Notes under the pieces: model-generated | Seen by the model: only the letters and a program-made list of their open reading frames with translations | Databases searched by the model: none | Told to the model about the DNA's origin: nothing | In this document: positions 48,555 to 58,127 of the stretch, one piece after another | Position numbering within the stretch: position 1 is the stretch's first letter | Layout: every line of letters begins with the position of its first letter | DNA from: Siphonodentalium dalli | Taxonomy: Eukaryota; Mollusca; Scaphopoda; Gadilida; Siphonodentaliidae | Reading direction: 5' to 3' | DNA: 64,000 nt | Assembly: GCA_032622095.1 (NCBI GenBank) | Contig: CP136063.1 | Span: forward strand, 14,425,814-14,489,813 | Translations under genes and position numbers: made by a program

Positions 48555-51500
48555 GAAATGGAAACTGATAGTGGAGAATGTGAAGAGAGCGATATGGAAA
48601 CTGATAGGGCAGAAAGTGAAGAGAGCGATATGGAAACTGATGGAGGAGAAAGTGAAGAAAGTTCTAGTGATGGTCAGATTGGACGCGGTCGAAGACAGAA
48701 TAGAGAAATTGGTGGGAAGAGAAAGAGAAGTCTGGCTAGAGAGCGTGTTGTGTTCAATCTAACAAAATATTTCAAATTGGAGCTGAACTCGGAGAAATTT
48801 TCCAGAAAATTTAAATCAGCATCACGACAATTTGGTGTGAAATTCGAGAAATTTACAGATCCAATCGAAAACATTCCAGAGATATTTGAGTTGACAGAAG
48901 AATTGAAACAGAAATGTTCAGCAAATGAGAAGACAAGAATCAGAGTTACGATAAATCATCCAGGACTTGATATGAGCATATTCATTCCATTCACAAAAGC
49001 CAGTGAATTGAATGGTGAGACACTCATGGATAATATTCAAAATGTGGTTCAATCAAATGCAGACTTTACAATTCATGACGGTGCACTCAATTTCGAAATC
49101 TTCGTTACAGATATTCCGGAATGTGGTACACGACACTCACTACATTATGGACCATTTGCAGACAAGAACAAGTTGACAAAAGTAAAAAGAAGTATTGTCC
49201 GGATAGAAAATGCTGATGATGTTATGTGTATGGCAAGATCTATTGTCGTTGGAATGTGTAAGGCAGATAGTGATGGATCTGCGTGCTGGTCAAAGAAATG
49301 GAAAAGAATAAGACAATCAATATACACAGCACAAACAGATGCAGCAAAAAATCTACTCAACCGTGCTGGCATTCCACACGATACAGTTTGCAGTATCAAT
49401 GAGTTCCACAAGATTCAAGAAATATTGTATCCAGAATATGTTGTGAAGATTCACAATGAATTTGCTGGTGCTGGATTTCTATTTGAACCTGCAGAAATGT
49501 GTTCGGAGAGCAAATGTGTACACATCTACTACAACAACAATCACTTCGACACCATAACATCAATCAAAGGATTTCTAGGCACCAACTACTACTGCGAATT
49601 CTGTGACATTGGATTCAAAAGTCGTGGCGATCATCGATGCAGATTTGTTTGTGCATGCTGGTCATCGACACAGTGTAATTTCACAAATTTGGTGAAGTGT
49701 AGAACGTGTCGACGATCATTCAGAAGTAAAAAAATTTTCGACAACCATTTGAAGACGGAAGGAAAACAGAAAAGAAAAATATTTGATTTGGTTCAACTAT
49801 GCAACAATTGTGATGGAGAAATTCTCATCAATAAATCATCCAGACATATATGTGCGGGGTTGAAGAAATGCAAACATTGCAAAGAAATCGTTGAAGCAGA
49901 TCACAGGTGCTACATTCCAAAATATGAATCACCGGAAAAGAAACCTGCAAAGATTCCATATGTATTCTTTGACTTTGAATGCAGACAAGACACAGGTGTT
50001 CATATTCCAAACTTCTGTGTTGCACATACAGCTTGTGGAGATTGCATGTGCAAACCAATCGAAGAAAAATGTGAAACATGCGGACCGGATTCCAGAGAAT
50101 TTGTATTCAAGGGTGACAACGTTTTAACAGACTTCACAAACTGGTTGTTCCATCAAGATCACAAAGGATGTGTTGCAATAGCACATAATGCTCAGGGATA
50201 CGATGCACAGTTTCTACTTCAAGCACTCATACAAAGTGGAATTCATAAACCAGAACTGATCATGAATGGAAACAAAATTCTCAGTTTAAAATGCAACAGC
50301 GTGAAAGTTATTGATTCTCTGAGTTTTCTGATGATGCCGCTTTCAAAATTTCCACAAACTTTTCAGCTGAATGAGATGGCGAAAGGACACTTTCCACATT
50401 GGGCAAATTCACCAAAGTTTCAAAATTACATTGGACCTTACTTGGCTTCTGATTACTACAAACCAGACATGATGAGCGTGGAAAATCGAGAGAAATTCTT
50501 TGAATGGTACAATGAGAAAATAGAAAATTATGTGATATTCAACTTCCAAGAAGAGATAGAGAAGTACTGCAAATCAGACGTGGATATTCTTCGCCGTGGA
50601 TGTGGAAAATTCAGGAAATACATATTGGAAACAGAACAGATTGACCCGTTCATTGAGTCAATAACATTGGCGCAAGTTTGCAATTTGGCATGGAGGAAGA
50701 ATTCAATGCCAGAGAAAACAATTGGAATCATTCCAGATGGTGGATACCCATGTGCTAAAAACTATTCCATGAAAGCGATACGTTGGCTTCAATACCTATC
50801 ATTGTCACGTTCGATAACAATCAAACATGCTTTGAATGGAGGAGAAATCAAGATTGGTGGACACTACGTCGATGGATATGAGGAAGTCACAAGAACAGTT
50901 TTTGAGATGAATGGATGTCTGTTTCATGGATGTCTAAAATGTTACAACAACAGACAATACAAGAATCCTTATACGATGCTCACCATGGAAGAATTATATA
51001 CAAGAACTCAACAGAAGAAAGATGAACTGGAAAGTCTTGGTTACAGAGTTGAATCAATTTGGGAGCATCAGATCGACGAAAGAATGAAATCGGATGTGAA
51101 ATTCAAACAACAAATGGAATCTTTCTACAAACATCGAGACCCTATTTTGCCAAGAGAAGCATTGTTTGGTGGACGTACAAATGCCATCAAATTGTACGAG
51201 GAAATTGATCAAGATTCCACAAAAGAAATCAAGTTCATCGATGTGTGTTCGTTGTATCCATATTGCAACAAATATAAATTCTACCCTGTTGCACATCCAG
51301 AAATTTTGAGCCAAGAGCAGATCGATCAAGAACACATCAGAGACTATGCGGGGCTTATTAAATGTACAATTTTACCACCATCGAAATTGTATATTCCAGT
51401 TCTACCAATTCATTGTAACAAGAAAATGGTTTTTACTTTGTGCAACACTTGTACGATCAATGAGGACGAGACATGTAACCATTCAGAAGAAGATCGAGCT

Positions 51501-52493
51501 ATAACCAGAGTGTGGACCACGCCAGAATTATTCAAAGCAATGGATGTTGGCTACAAAATACTTGATGTGTACCACATTTGGCATTGGACAGATTGGACAG
51601 ATGAAATATACAAATCCTATATCGACAAACACCTAAAGACCAAACAGGAATGTAGTGGTTTTCCATTTGGTGTTGAGACAGAAGAACAGAAACAAAAGTT
51701 TGTACAGGATTATTATGCAGCTGAGGGTATAAATTTGGAGAACATCGAGAAGAATCCAGGAAAACGTCAAATATATAAAATTATGATTAATTGTATATGG
51801 GGTAAGAATGCACAAAGAAACCTTATGTCAAAAACAGAGTATGTGGATAAACCATCACGTTATTTTGAATTGCTTACTAGTAACAATATAATTGTTCAAA
51901 ATGTTACACTTCTTGATGGTGACAAATTCATTCTGGTAAATTATGTTGACATCTTAGATAATATTGAACCTCATCATTCAGCAAATGTTGTTGTTGCTTC
52001 TTTTGTTACAGCGTATGTAATATTACAATTGTATAAAGTTTTAAAAAAACTTGGAGATAGAGTGCTGTATTTTGATACAGACAGCTGTATGTATGTCAGT
52101 GATCCATCAAAGAAGAACATCAAAACTATCAAAGGAAGGTTGGGGAAATGGAGTGACGAACATCCAGATGCAAAGATTGTCAAATTTGTTGGACTTGGGC
52201 CAAAGAACTACGGATATGAATACATCAAAGATGAGATAAGATACACCAAATGTAAGGTAAAAGGTATCACTCTTGATTACAGCACAAGTCAAAAAGTTAA
52301 TTTTGAAACAATGGTACAATGTGTTAATGATCGTGAAAATTTCAAAACTGTTGTTGAGTATCCTTCCAGAATTAAAAGACAAAAGAACCATCAACTGATT
52401 AGTGAGTGTCAAACCAAAACTTTCAGATCGGTGTACACAAAACGAAAACTCGTCAATGGTATTCATACATTGCCATACGGATGGAGATGTTGA
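48459..52493 (+). CDS. Protein-primed family B DNA polymerase
   Basis: 1,344 residues, uninterrupted. The N-terminus is basic, then acidic repeats (ESDMETD, about 33-75). A Cys/His-rich region of putative zinc fingers spans ~375-485. The 3'-5' exonuclease motifs are intact: FDFE (D505, E507), HNAQGYD (576-582) and YCKSD (703-707). Polymerase motifs follow: DVCSLYP (928-934), KIMINCIWGK (1107-1116) and DTDS (1206-1209), then GLGPKNYGYEY. This order is typical of Maverick polymerases, which copy the element from its ends using a terminal protein. The start is fixed by the shared leader. It is the best-preserved gene here and has all active-site acids. The 3' end lies just before the next start at 52,510. 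Confidence 0.96.
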   Translation: MFKRIKRPVSDDSASEEDIVRKRPRPAVIEESEMETDSGECEESDMETDRAESEESDMETDGGESEESSSDGQIGRGRRQNREIGGKRKRSLARERVVFNLTKYFKLELNSEKFSRKFKSASRQFGVKFEKFTDPIENIPEIFELTEELKQKCSANEKTRIRVTINHPGLDMSIFIPFTKASELNGETLMDNIQNVVQSNADFTIHDGALNFEIFVTDIPECGTRHSLHYGPFADKNKLTKVKRSIVRIENADDVMCMARSIVVGMCKADSDGSACWSKKWKRIRQSIYTAQTDAAKNLLNRAGIPHDTVCSINEFHKIQEILYPEYVVKIHNEFAGAGFLFEPAEMCSESKCVHIYYNNNHFDTITSIKGFLGTNYYCEFCDIGFKSRGDHRCRFVCACWSSTQCNFTNLVKCRTCRRSFRSKKIFDNHLKTEGKQKRKIFDLVQLCNNCDGEILINKSSRHICAGLKKCKHCKEIVEADHRCYIPKYESPEKKPAKIPYVFFDFECRQDTGVHIPNFCVAHTACGDCMCKPIEEKCETCGPDSREFVFKGDNVLTDFTNWLFHQDHKGCVAIAHNAQGYDAQFLLQALIQSGIHKPELIMNGNKILSLKCNSVKVIDSLSFLMMPLSKFPQTFQLNEMAKGHFPHWANSPKFQNYIGPYLASDYYKPDMMSVENREKFFEWYNEKIENYVIFNFQEEIEKYCKSDVDILRRGCGKFRKYILETEQIDPFIESITLAQVCNLAWRKNSMPEKTIGIIPDGGYPCAKNYSMKAIRWLQYLSLSRSITIKHALNGGEIKIGGHYVDGYEEVTRTVFEMNGCLFHGCLKCYNNRQYKNPYTMLTMEELYTRTQQKKDELESLGYRVESIWEHQIDERMKSDVKFKQQMESFYKHRDPILPREALFGGRTNAIKLYEEIDQDSTKEIKFIDVCSLYPYCNKYKFYPVAHPEILSQEQIDQEHIRDYAGLIKCTILPPSKLYIPVLPIHCNKKMVFTLCNTCTINEDETCNHSEEDRAITRVWTTPELFKAMDVGYKILDVYHIWHWTDWTDEIYKSYIDKHLKTKQECSGFPFGVETEEQKQKFVQDYYAAEGINLENIEKNPGKRQIYKIMINCIWGKNAQRNLMSKTEYVDKPSRYFELLTSNNIIVQNVTLLDGDKFILVNYVDILDNIEPHHSANVVVASFVTAYVILQLYKVLKKLGDRVLYFDTDSCMYVSDPSKKNIKTIKGRLGKWSDEHPDAKIVKFVGLGPKNYGYEYIKDEIRYTKCKVKGITLDYSTSQKVNFETMVQCVNDRENFKTVVEYPSRIKRQKNHQLISECQTKTFRSVYTKRKLVNGIHTLPYGWRC

Positions 52494-52509
52494 GTCATTT
52501 CATGTCAAG

Positions 52510-53095
52510 ATGTTGGCAGGAGTAGTACCTCCAGAAATTGCTGAGAAGATTTATGGATATTTGGTGGCACAGTCAACACTTATTCCAGAGATAAAGAAGG
52601 AATTACAAGAAGGCTGGTTTGAAAGAGAAAAGAAAGCAATACTAGGATGCTGTGATGTCGACGAATGTTTACAGAGATTGGATTATCTTGAGACAAGTAT
52701 ATCTTCTCATTTCTCTCAAAAATATATTGAATCATTTATTAAATTCAAAACATTTTTTCTCATTGAAAAAATATCTGATATTTGGTGGTGATCAACACCA
52801 TTTAGATTTAGATTTAGGAACTTTTGATGAACATGACTATATTCATTATACAAAGTATGAAGATAAATATCCTCTTGCTGGGGGAACCTTTAAATCAGTT
52901 CCTAGGATCTATGGGTATTTGTTAACAAAAAAAATGTCAACATATGCAAAAATTAAAAACATTTTGGGGGATGATTTTTTTATTTACAGAACAAACAGAA
53001 GAATAGAAGACTATAATACTTGGATTGTTGAAATGTTTGGAGATATTTACAGCTTTGGAAATTTCGGTTTAAAAACTAAATTCACACGTCGTTAA
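52510..53095 (+). CDS. Conserved Maverick-type protein, frame-broken, function unknown
   Basis: From the ATG at 52,510 (MLAGVVPPEIAEKIYGYLVAQ), 16 bases after the polymerase stop. The first frame runs to TGA 52,789-52,791. At the A-run near 52,765-52,770 the coding signal moves to another frame that continues to TAA 53,093-53,095 with normal composition (DLDLGTFDEHDYIHY..., ending KTKFTRR). Together ~194 codons. An upstream ATG at 52,456 overlaps the polymerase end and is possible. No motif recognised. It sits between polymerase and packaging ATPase in the plus-strand run. Confidence 0.55.
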
Positions 53096-53128
53096 GTTCA
53101 CTCTCTGATTAGACATCAAAGTGACAAC

Positions 53129-53779
53129 ATGGAAGAATCTTTACTTTTCCAACATCCATGTAATTGCTTTATCAGCGGACCTAGTGGATCAGGTAAAACA
53201 GAATTTGTTAAAAAAGTTATTGAATTTAAACACGATTTATTCCAAACACCACCAAAGAAAATAGCTTGGTGTTACAAAGAATGGCAAGACACATACAATC
53301 GTATAAAAGAAATTGATAACGTTAAGTTTATCGATGGTATTCCAGACGATGATGAGGAAATTGTATCAGATAAATCATTTCCTCATCTTGTTGTTTTCGA
53401 TGACATGATGGGGGAACAAGATGAAGACAAAATAATGCTTTGGTTTACTAGAAAAGGGCACCATCGAAATGCTTCAATAATTTACATTACTCAAAACATG
53501 TTCCAAAAATCAAAAAGTAGCAGAACTATAAGTTTGAATGCACACTACATGGTTTTATTTCAAAGCGTTCGAGATAAAAATCAAATAAAAGTTTTGGCTC
53601 ATCAAATGCAAACCAATCATTTGAAACAAGCATACGAAGATGCAACTTCAATAAATCATGGATATATTTTAGTAGATTTTCATCCTAGAACAGAAAATTA
53701 TTTGCGAATTAGAATTGATATTTTTCATAAATGGTTGACAGCTAATGACCGAGGGCCTGTCATTTATTCAAAAGTATAA
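53129..53779 (+). CDS. Genome-packaging ATPase (A32/FtsK-HerA type)
   Basis: 216 residues. Walker A is GPSGSGKT (17-24) and Walker B is HLVVFDDM (86-93); a downstream polar stretch with YITQN probably carries the sensor residue. This is the short ATPase conserved in Mavericks, adintoviruses and related double jelly-roll viruses, thought to pump DNA into the capsid. The frame is intact, with both nucleotide-binding motifs complete. Start ATG 34 bases after the previous stop. Confidence 0.93.
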   Translation: MEESLLFQHPCNCFISGPSGSGKTEFVKKVIEFKHDLFQTPPKKIAWCYKEWQDTYNRIKEIDNVKFIDGIPDDDEEIVSDKSFPHLVVFDDMMGEQDEDKIMLWFTRKGHHRNASIIYITQNMFQKSKSSRTISLNAHYMVLFQSVRDKNQIKVLAHQMQTNHLKQAYEDATSINHGYILVDFHPRTENYLRIRIDIFHKWLTANDRGPVIYSKV

Positions 53780-53814
53780 ATTCAGCTGTTGTCACTTTTT
53801 TTCATTTTAGAACC

Positions 53815-54400
53815 ATGTCGTCCACCAAGATGTTTAGTCATGATGAACTGTCACAAATTATAAATTTCTTCACTTTTGCAGCTGAATTATTTCTTGAAAA
53901 TGATTGGAAATTACCATCTCAGACAAAAAAGTTTTTTCAGAGAAATAAAAATGTTCTTAAAAAAATCTCTGATCGATCAACTGATATGGAAACAAAACGC
54001 AAATTAATTTTACAACGAGGTGGCAGTGGGTTTCTTGGAGGAGTTTTAATTAGAAGTCTTTTGAAAAATTCATTCGACCAAACTGGTAGACACTCTAAAA
54101 GTAAATCAAAGGTTTCTCCAAAACGTTCAAAGATTACACGGAAGAAAACACAACAAAGAGGTAATCAAAAAGAATCTAAACGTAAAACAAAGCTTTCTCT
54201 AAATCATTCAAAGTTTACACCGATGCAAACTCAACAAAATCAACATTCTAAATTTACACCTATACCTTCTCAGCAGAACACTCAACATCAACGTTACAAA
54301 AAAACCAGTTATTGATCTTGAATTTTCAAAATTTATGCCGTTGTCTGATGCATCGAAATCTGCATTCGAAGCTTTAGAATGGTTCAACCAGAAAAGATGA
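53815..54400 (+). CDS. Basic virion-type protein, frame change near the end
   Basis: It begins in a good context (accATG) and encodes an N-terminal helical region (ELSQIINFFTFAAELFLEND), a Gly-rich hydrophobic patch (RGGSGFLGGVLIRSLL, ~62-77) and a long Lys/Arg/Gln/Ser-rich tail with two related 'SKFTP' repeats. The first frame stops at TGA 54,313-54,315. At the A-run 54,298-54,304 an alternative frame continues with coding-like sequence to TGA 54,398-54,400. The basic tail suggests DNA condensation in the virion. No exact family is recognised. Confidence 0.55.
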
Positions 54401-54449
54401 AACATATATTTTTTCTGCTTATTTTGAGACAACTACTTAGACTGTGAAG

Positions 54450-54785
54450 ATGCCTTCAAAAACTAAGAGTCGGAAACCACCGCTGATAACAAAATATGGT
54501 GAGTTGATTGTTGCAATGAGTAAAGTTCCATCTGCATATAAAAAGAAAATGATCAAAGATGCTCCGAAACAAGTGATGGATTGCATTTCAGAATGTTGTC
54601 AAAATCTTTTAAAAGGTAATGTAAAACTGAATGAAGCTCAGAACCGCAAGTTACATTCGAAGCGTAAACATATCAGATATCTTGCAGACAAGAACAAACC
54701 TTTGCAACAAAAGAAGAAAATTTTGAATCAAAAAGGTGGCTTTTTACCATTATTATTTCTTGCTCCATTGATTAGCAAACATTAG
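54450..54785 (+). CDS. Small basic core-type protein with GGFLPLL tail
   Basis: 111 residues from the ATG at 54,450. The body is Lys-rich (KLNEAQNRKLHSKRKHIRYL), followed by QKGGFLPLLFLAPLIS at the C-terminus. Small basic proteins with a Gly-Gly-hydrophobic C-terminal tag are common in Mavericks and adintoviruses and have been compared with adenovirus core peptides. The tail may be a protease-processed or membrane-active segment; that is inference. The frame is intact. Confidence 0.65.
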   Translation: MPSKTKSRKPPLITKYGELIVAMSKVPSAYKKKMIKDAPKQVMDCISECCQNLLKGNVKLNEAQNRKLHSKRKHIRYLADKNKPLQQKKKILNQKGGFLPLLFLAPLISKH

Positions 54786-54834
54786 GTTCAGTTGTTAACA
54801 AAATATTTTGAAAAAACTAAATCTTAAAATAAAT

Positions 54835-55545
54835 ATGAAGAAAATGGTTATTGTACCATTCAGAATATTGGAAGATTTCAAACAATGGAAAATGTCAGAA
54901 ATGAATAAACCTCAATTACCTCCTGATCCTGCAATTTCAAATGTTTCAGATTCTTACAAAGAATTGAAATCAGTTTATGATAAAAATATTTCTGAATCAG
55001 AAAAGTCACAGTTATTTGGAGAAAATTTGTACAAATTGAAAACTTCACAAAAATCTTTAAATTCAAAATTCAGTTTACCTGAACAAAAGTTATCTGAAAA
55101 CTTTGGGAAAATGAGTGACCATATATTGGAAAGTGTACCATCTAAATTTCGTGGTAAAGCACAACAAATTTTAACATTGTTGTCAACTAATCCTAAACTT
55201 AGATGGGATGATCGTGGACAATTAATTTATGGAACAGAAACAGTTACTGGATCAAATATAATTGATTCGATAAACGATGTTGTTCGTCACCGAAAAGGTT
55301 TTAACCCAGTTGGTTATGAAACATTCCTACGTGGATTGGGGGAACTTAATATACCACAAGATTATGTAGGTAACAGGGATCGATGGTTGTGGATGCAAAG
55401 ACATTTAAAAGAAGGTCACACTGGTGATGAGTTTCATACACCTCATGCAACTCCTATCAGTGGCAAGTCAAGAAAACGTTCAGTTGATATTTTCACACCA
55501 GAAACCAGAAAATCTATTTTGAAAGGATGGTCCCCACTTACATAA
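54835..55545 (+). CDS. Conserved Maverick protein next to integrase, unknown role
   Basis: 236 residues from the first ATG at 54,835; codons before it are TTG-initiated and unlikely. A charged helical N-terminal half is followed by a compact segment with RWDDRGQLIYG, GSNIIDSINDVVRHRKGFNPVGYETFLRGLGELNIP and a Trp-rich end of domain (RDRWLWMQRHL). This looks like a protein frequently found upstream of Maverick integrases. It overlaps the integrase start by 19 bases. No catalytic motif. The frame is intact. Confidence 0.6.
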   Translation: MKKMVIVPFRILEDFKQWKMSEMNKPQLPPDPAISNVSDSYKELKSVYDKNISESEKSQLFGENLYKLKTSQKSLNSKFSLPEQKLSENFGKMSDHILESVPSKFRGKAQQILTLLSTNPKLRWDDRGQLIYGTETVTGSNIIDSINDVVRHRKGFNPVGYETFLRGLGELNIPQDYVGNRDRWLWMQRHLKEGHTGDEFHTPHATPISGKSRKRSVDIFTPETRKSILKGWSPLT

Positions 55546-56622
55546 AATTTGACAAACTTCTAACTGAAATTTACTACAATCCAAAAGAAGTTGGTGGTTT
55601 CAGCGGAGCAAATCAACTTTTTAAAAATGCGAAAGTAACAAATAACAAAATTAAACTTTCAGATGTTAAAAAATGGTTACAATGGCAAAAAACATATACT
55701 TTGCACAAACCAATTGTTCGGAAATTTCGCAGACGTAAAACTATTGTTGCAGGAATTGATATTCAGTGGCAAGCTGATCTGGCAGATTTACAAACTTTGC
55801 AAAAGCACAATGACAATTACAGATATTTACTTTGTGTTATTGATGTGTTCTCAAAATTTGCATGGGTTGAAAAAATTAAAGATAAAACTGGTAAAACTTT
55901 AGTTAAAACATTTCAGAAAATTCTCAAATCATCAAAACGAAAACCAGTTTCATTTCAATCTGACAAAGGTTCAGAATTCAAAAATAAATTATTTTTACAA
56001 TTTTTGAAATCTAAGAAAATTCATTTTTTTCACAACAGAGAATCCAGAGACAAAAGCAAGTATAGTTGAACGTTTTCAACGGACATTGGAAACAAAGATG
56101 TGGAAATATTTTACACATAATCAAACTTTGAAATACGTTGATGTTTTGCACGATTTTGTGAATTCTTACAACAAAAGTTTTCATAGAAGTATTAAGATGG
56201 CACCAGTTTTAGTAACTCGAGAAAATGAAATTGGAGTTTCCAGAAATCTTTATGGAAAGTTAAAAACGAAAAAAGATAAGATGTTGAAAGTTGAAGATTT
56301 TGTTAGAATAAATAAAACAAAGAGAACTTTTGATAAAGGATATCTTCCAAATTGAACAAAAGAAATTTTCAAAATTAGTAGAGTTTGTAAAAGTACACCA
56401 TTAACTTACAAATTAGTAGATTTAGATGGTGAAAACATCGCAGGATCATTTTATGGTAAAGAAATTCAACATATAAAAGATAATAAAGTTTACGAAATTG
56501 AATCAGTTGTTGGTGAACGTTCAAGAAAAGTTGCTGGTAAATCAGTTAGAGAAATTAAAGTTCATTGGGCTGGTTATCCTAAAATATTTGACAGTTGGAT
56601 ACCTGCCACAAATTTGGTATAA
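55527..56622 (+). pseudogene. Retrovirus-type DDE integrase, broken
   Basis: This integrase inserts Maverick DNA into the host genome. The catalytic core is visible: Asp84 in WQADLAD, Asp146 in QSDKGSEF, and the Glu in SIVERF just after a frame change at the T-run 56,024-56,030. The first frame then ends at TGA 56,067-56,069. The second frame continues to TGA 56,353-56,355, where homologues have Trp (context LPN-stop-TKEIF). Beyond it, to TAA 56,620-56,622, lies a C-terminal segment with a chromodomain-like end (IKVHWAGYP...DSWIPATNL). All three DDE residues survive, but as read no full-length protein can be made. It overlaps the upstream gene by 19 bases. Confidence 0.9.
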
Positions 56623-56632
56623 AACTTTTAAC

Positions 56633-56896
56633 ATGTCTCAAAATGGTTCAGTTGGTCTGGATGCTCCATCACAATTTCAAATCTGTGGAGAAAAAATTGC
56701 AAAAAATCAAGTAACATATTTTACACAAATTATTATAATTGTTGGTATAATCGCTACAGCAATTGTTCATTTAAGTTTACAAAGTGAAAATAACGAACTG
56801 TGGTTAATTTTACTCAGTAGTTCTTTGGGGTACATTTTACCAACACCGCGTTTGAAATATTTGAAAAATCAGTCGACAGAAAGTTTGAAAGTATGA
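56633..56896 (+). CDS. Small two-span membrane protein
   Basis: 87 residues from the ATG at 56,633; earlier in-frame codons belong to the integrase tail in another frame. Two hydrophobic segments stand out: FTQIIIIVGIIATAIVHLSL (~29-48) and LWLILLSSSLGYIL (~56-69), followed by a 'PTPRLKYL' end. Similar short membrane proteins occupy this position in other Mavericks. It overlaps the next gene by four bases. Confidence 0.55.
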   Translation: MSQNGSVGLDAPSQFQICGEKIAKNQVTYFTQIIIIVGIIATAIVHLSLQSENNELWLILLSSSLGYILPTPRLKYLKNQSTESLKV

Positions 56897-57744
56897 ATCC
56901 TTTCTACAATACAATTCCGAGCGACAGTTCGATGGTAATGTATCCAAACAATACTCAATGTTGTTTTACTGTACAATTACCAAAACCAGTTCAAATTGAT
57001 AAAGTAAAATGGGCAGTTGCATTAGTCGAACTGATAACACCTTCAGAAACATACAATGTTACAGAGGATTCGTGTAAATTCAATTTGATTACAACTGATG
57101 CAATATTACTGTCTATTCTTCAAAATCGTTTTGAAGAAAAGATATTTAGGAGACCTGATGGCGTTCATGCACTTGAATTACAGATACAAAAAGGTTCGTA
57201 TACCGCTGCGTCAGATTTACTTGATACAATGCAAGATGAAATTGATGAAACACTTGGAGAAACAATGCAAAAAGAATACGGATTTCACATCGGGTACTCA
57301 AAAGCTACAAAACGTGTGAAAATTATTCGCAAGAGTTTAAGTAACACAGAACTAGGAATTGAATTACCACAATGTCTTTTGCACAAGTTGGGTTACAAAA
57401 CTGAAAACGCTTCTGAAGATTTTTTTTTAAATAATAGATTTCCGTTCGGTGTAGATTTGAATGTTGGTCATAATCTAATGTTTGTTTATTCTGATATTGC
57501 CGAATTCACATTTGTTGGAAATGTTGAAGTACAAATTTTACGAGTTGTTTCTTTCAGAAGTAAAAGAGATATGGACGGATTACATGTAAAACATGAATTT
57601 TTAAATTTACATTATGTTCCAGTTTCAAAGTCATACTTTGACAAAATTAGTGTAAATATAAGTGGCGACACAGGAAAATCAATTCAGTTTATTGGTGGTA
57701 AGTCTTTGGTGAAGCTACATTTCAGAAAACGAGAGGAGTTCTAA
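56893..57744 (+). CDS. Probable minor capsid (penton-type jelly-roll) protein
   Basis: 283 residues, intact. The N-terminus (FYNTIPSDSSMVMYPNNTQCCFTVQLP) followed by a beta-rich stretch (KVKWAVALVELITPS) is characteristic of a Maverick protein that lies just before the basic protein and the major capsid gene and has been modelled as the penton-like jelly-roll protein at the capsid vertices. I assign it by that N-terminal pattern and position, not by visible catalytic motifs. It begins within the stop codon of the membrane protein gene (ATGA overlap). Confidence 0.65.
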   Translation: MNPFYNTIPSDSSMVMYPNNTQCCFTVQLPKPVQIDKVKWAVALVELITPSETYNVTEDSCKFNLITTDAILLSILQNRFEEKIFRRPDGVHALELQIQKGSYTAASDLLDTMQDEIDETLGETMQKEYGFHIGYSKATKRVKIIRKSLSNTELGIELPQCLLHKLGYKTENASEDFFLNNRFPFGVDLNVGHNLMFVYSDIAEFTFVGNVEVQILRVVSFRSKRDMDGLHVKHEFLNLHYVPVSKSYFDKISVNISGDTGKSIQFIGGKSLVKLHFRKREEF

Positions 57745-57750
57745 AAAACA

Positions 57751-58125
57751 ATGTTCCCCGTGTATAGAGGCGTACCGCGGCAATATGGTAACGGTATTGG
57801 TTCAATTTTCAAATCAGTTATGAGATCTGCTATACCATTTCTAAAACCGCTTGGTCGGACAGCTTTACAACTTGCGAAAAAACACACTTTTGGTGTTGCA
57901 GATGAAATTATTAATCAAGGTAAAAGTCCGAAAGAAGCGTTGATGTCTGAGGGTAAAAAAGCTTTAAAATCTTTTGGCACACAAGCTAAAAATCAAATTT
58001 TGAACTCGAGACAAAAATCTAGAAAAAGAGTAGCGACTTCAAAAATGAATCATTCAGCTGTCAAACGCCGAAAAAGTCAGTCGAAAAAACATCCTAGCAG
58101 TCGAGCTCTTGATATTTTTGATTAA
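57751..58125 (+). CDS. Amphipathic basic minor virion protein
   Basis: 124 residues. The N-terminal motif YRGVPRQYGNGIGSIFKSVMRSAIPFLKPLG is an amphipathic helix typical of Maverick proteins preceding the capsid gene, compared by position with adenovirus membrane-lytic or core proteins. The C-terminus is rich in Arg/Lys/Ser. It sits six bases after the previous stop and two bases before the capsid ATG. Intact. The exact role is unproven. Confidence 0.6.
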   Translation: MFPVYRGVPRQYGNGIGSIFKSVMRSAIPFLKPLGRTALQLAKKHTFGVADEIINQGKSPKEALMSEGKKALKSFGTQAKNQILNSRQKSRKRVATSKMNHSAVKRRKSQSKKHPSSRALDIFD

Positions 58126-58127
58126 TC

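Noticed and set aside
49828-52466. Opposite-strand ORFs within the polymerase gene
   Set aside because: Shadows of a long real gene with all polymerase motifs; no family signal.
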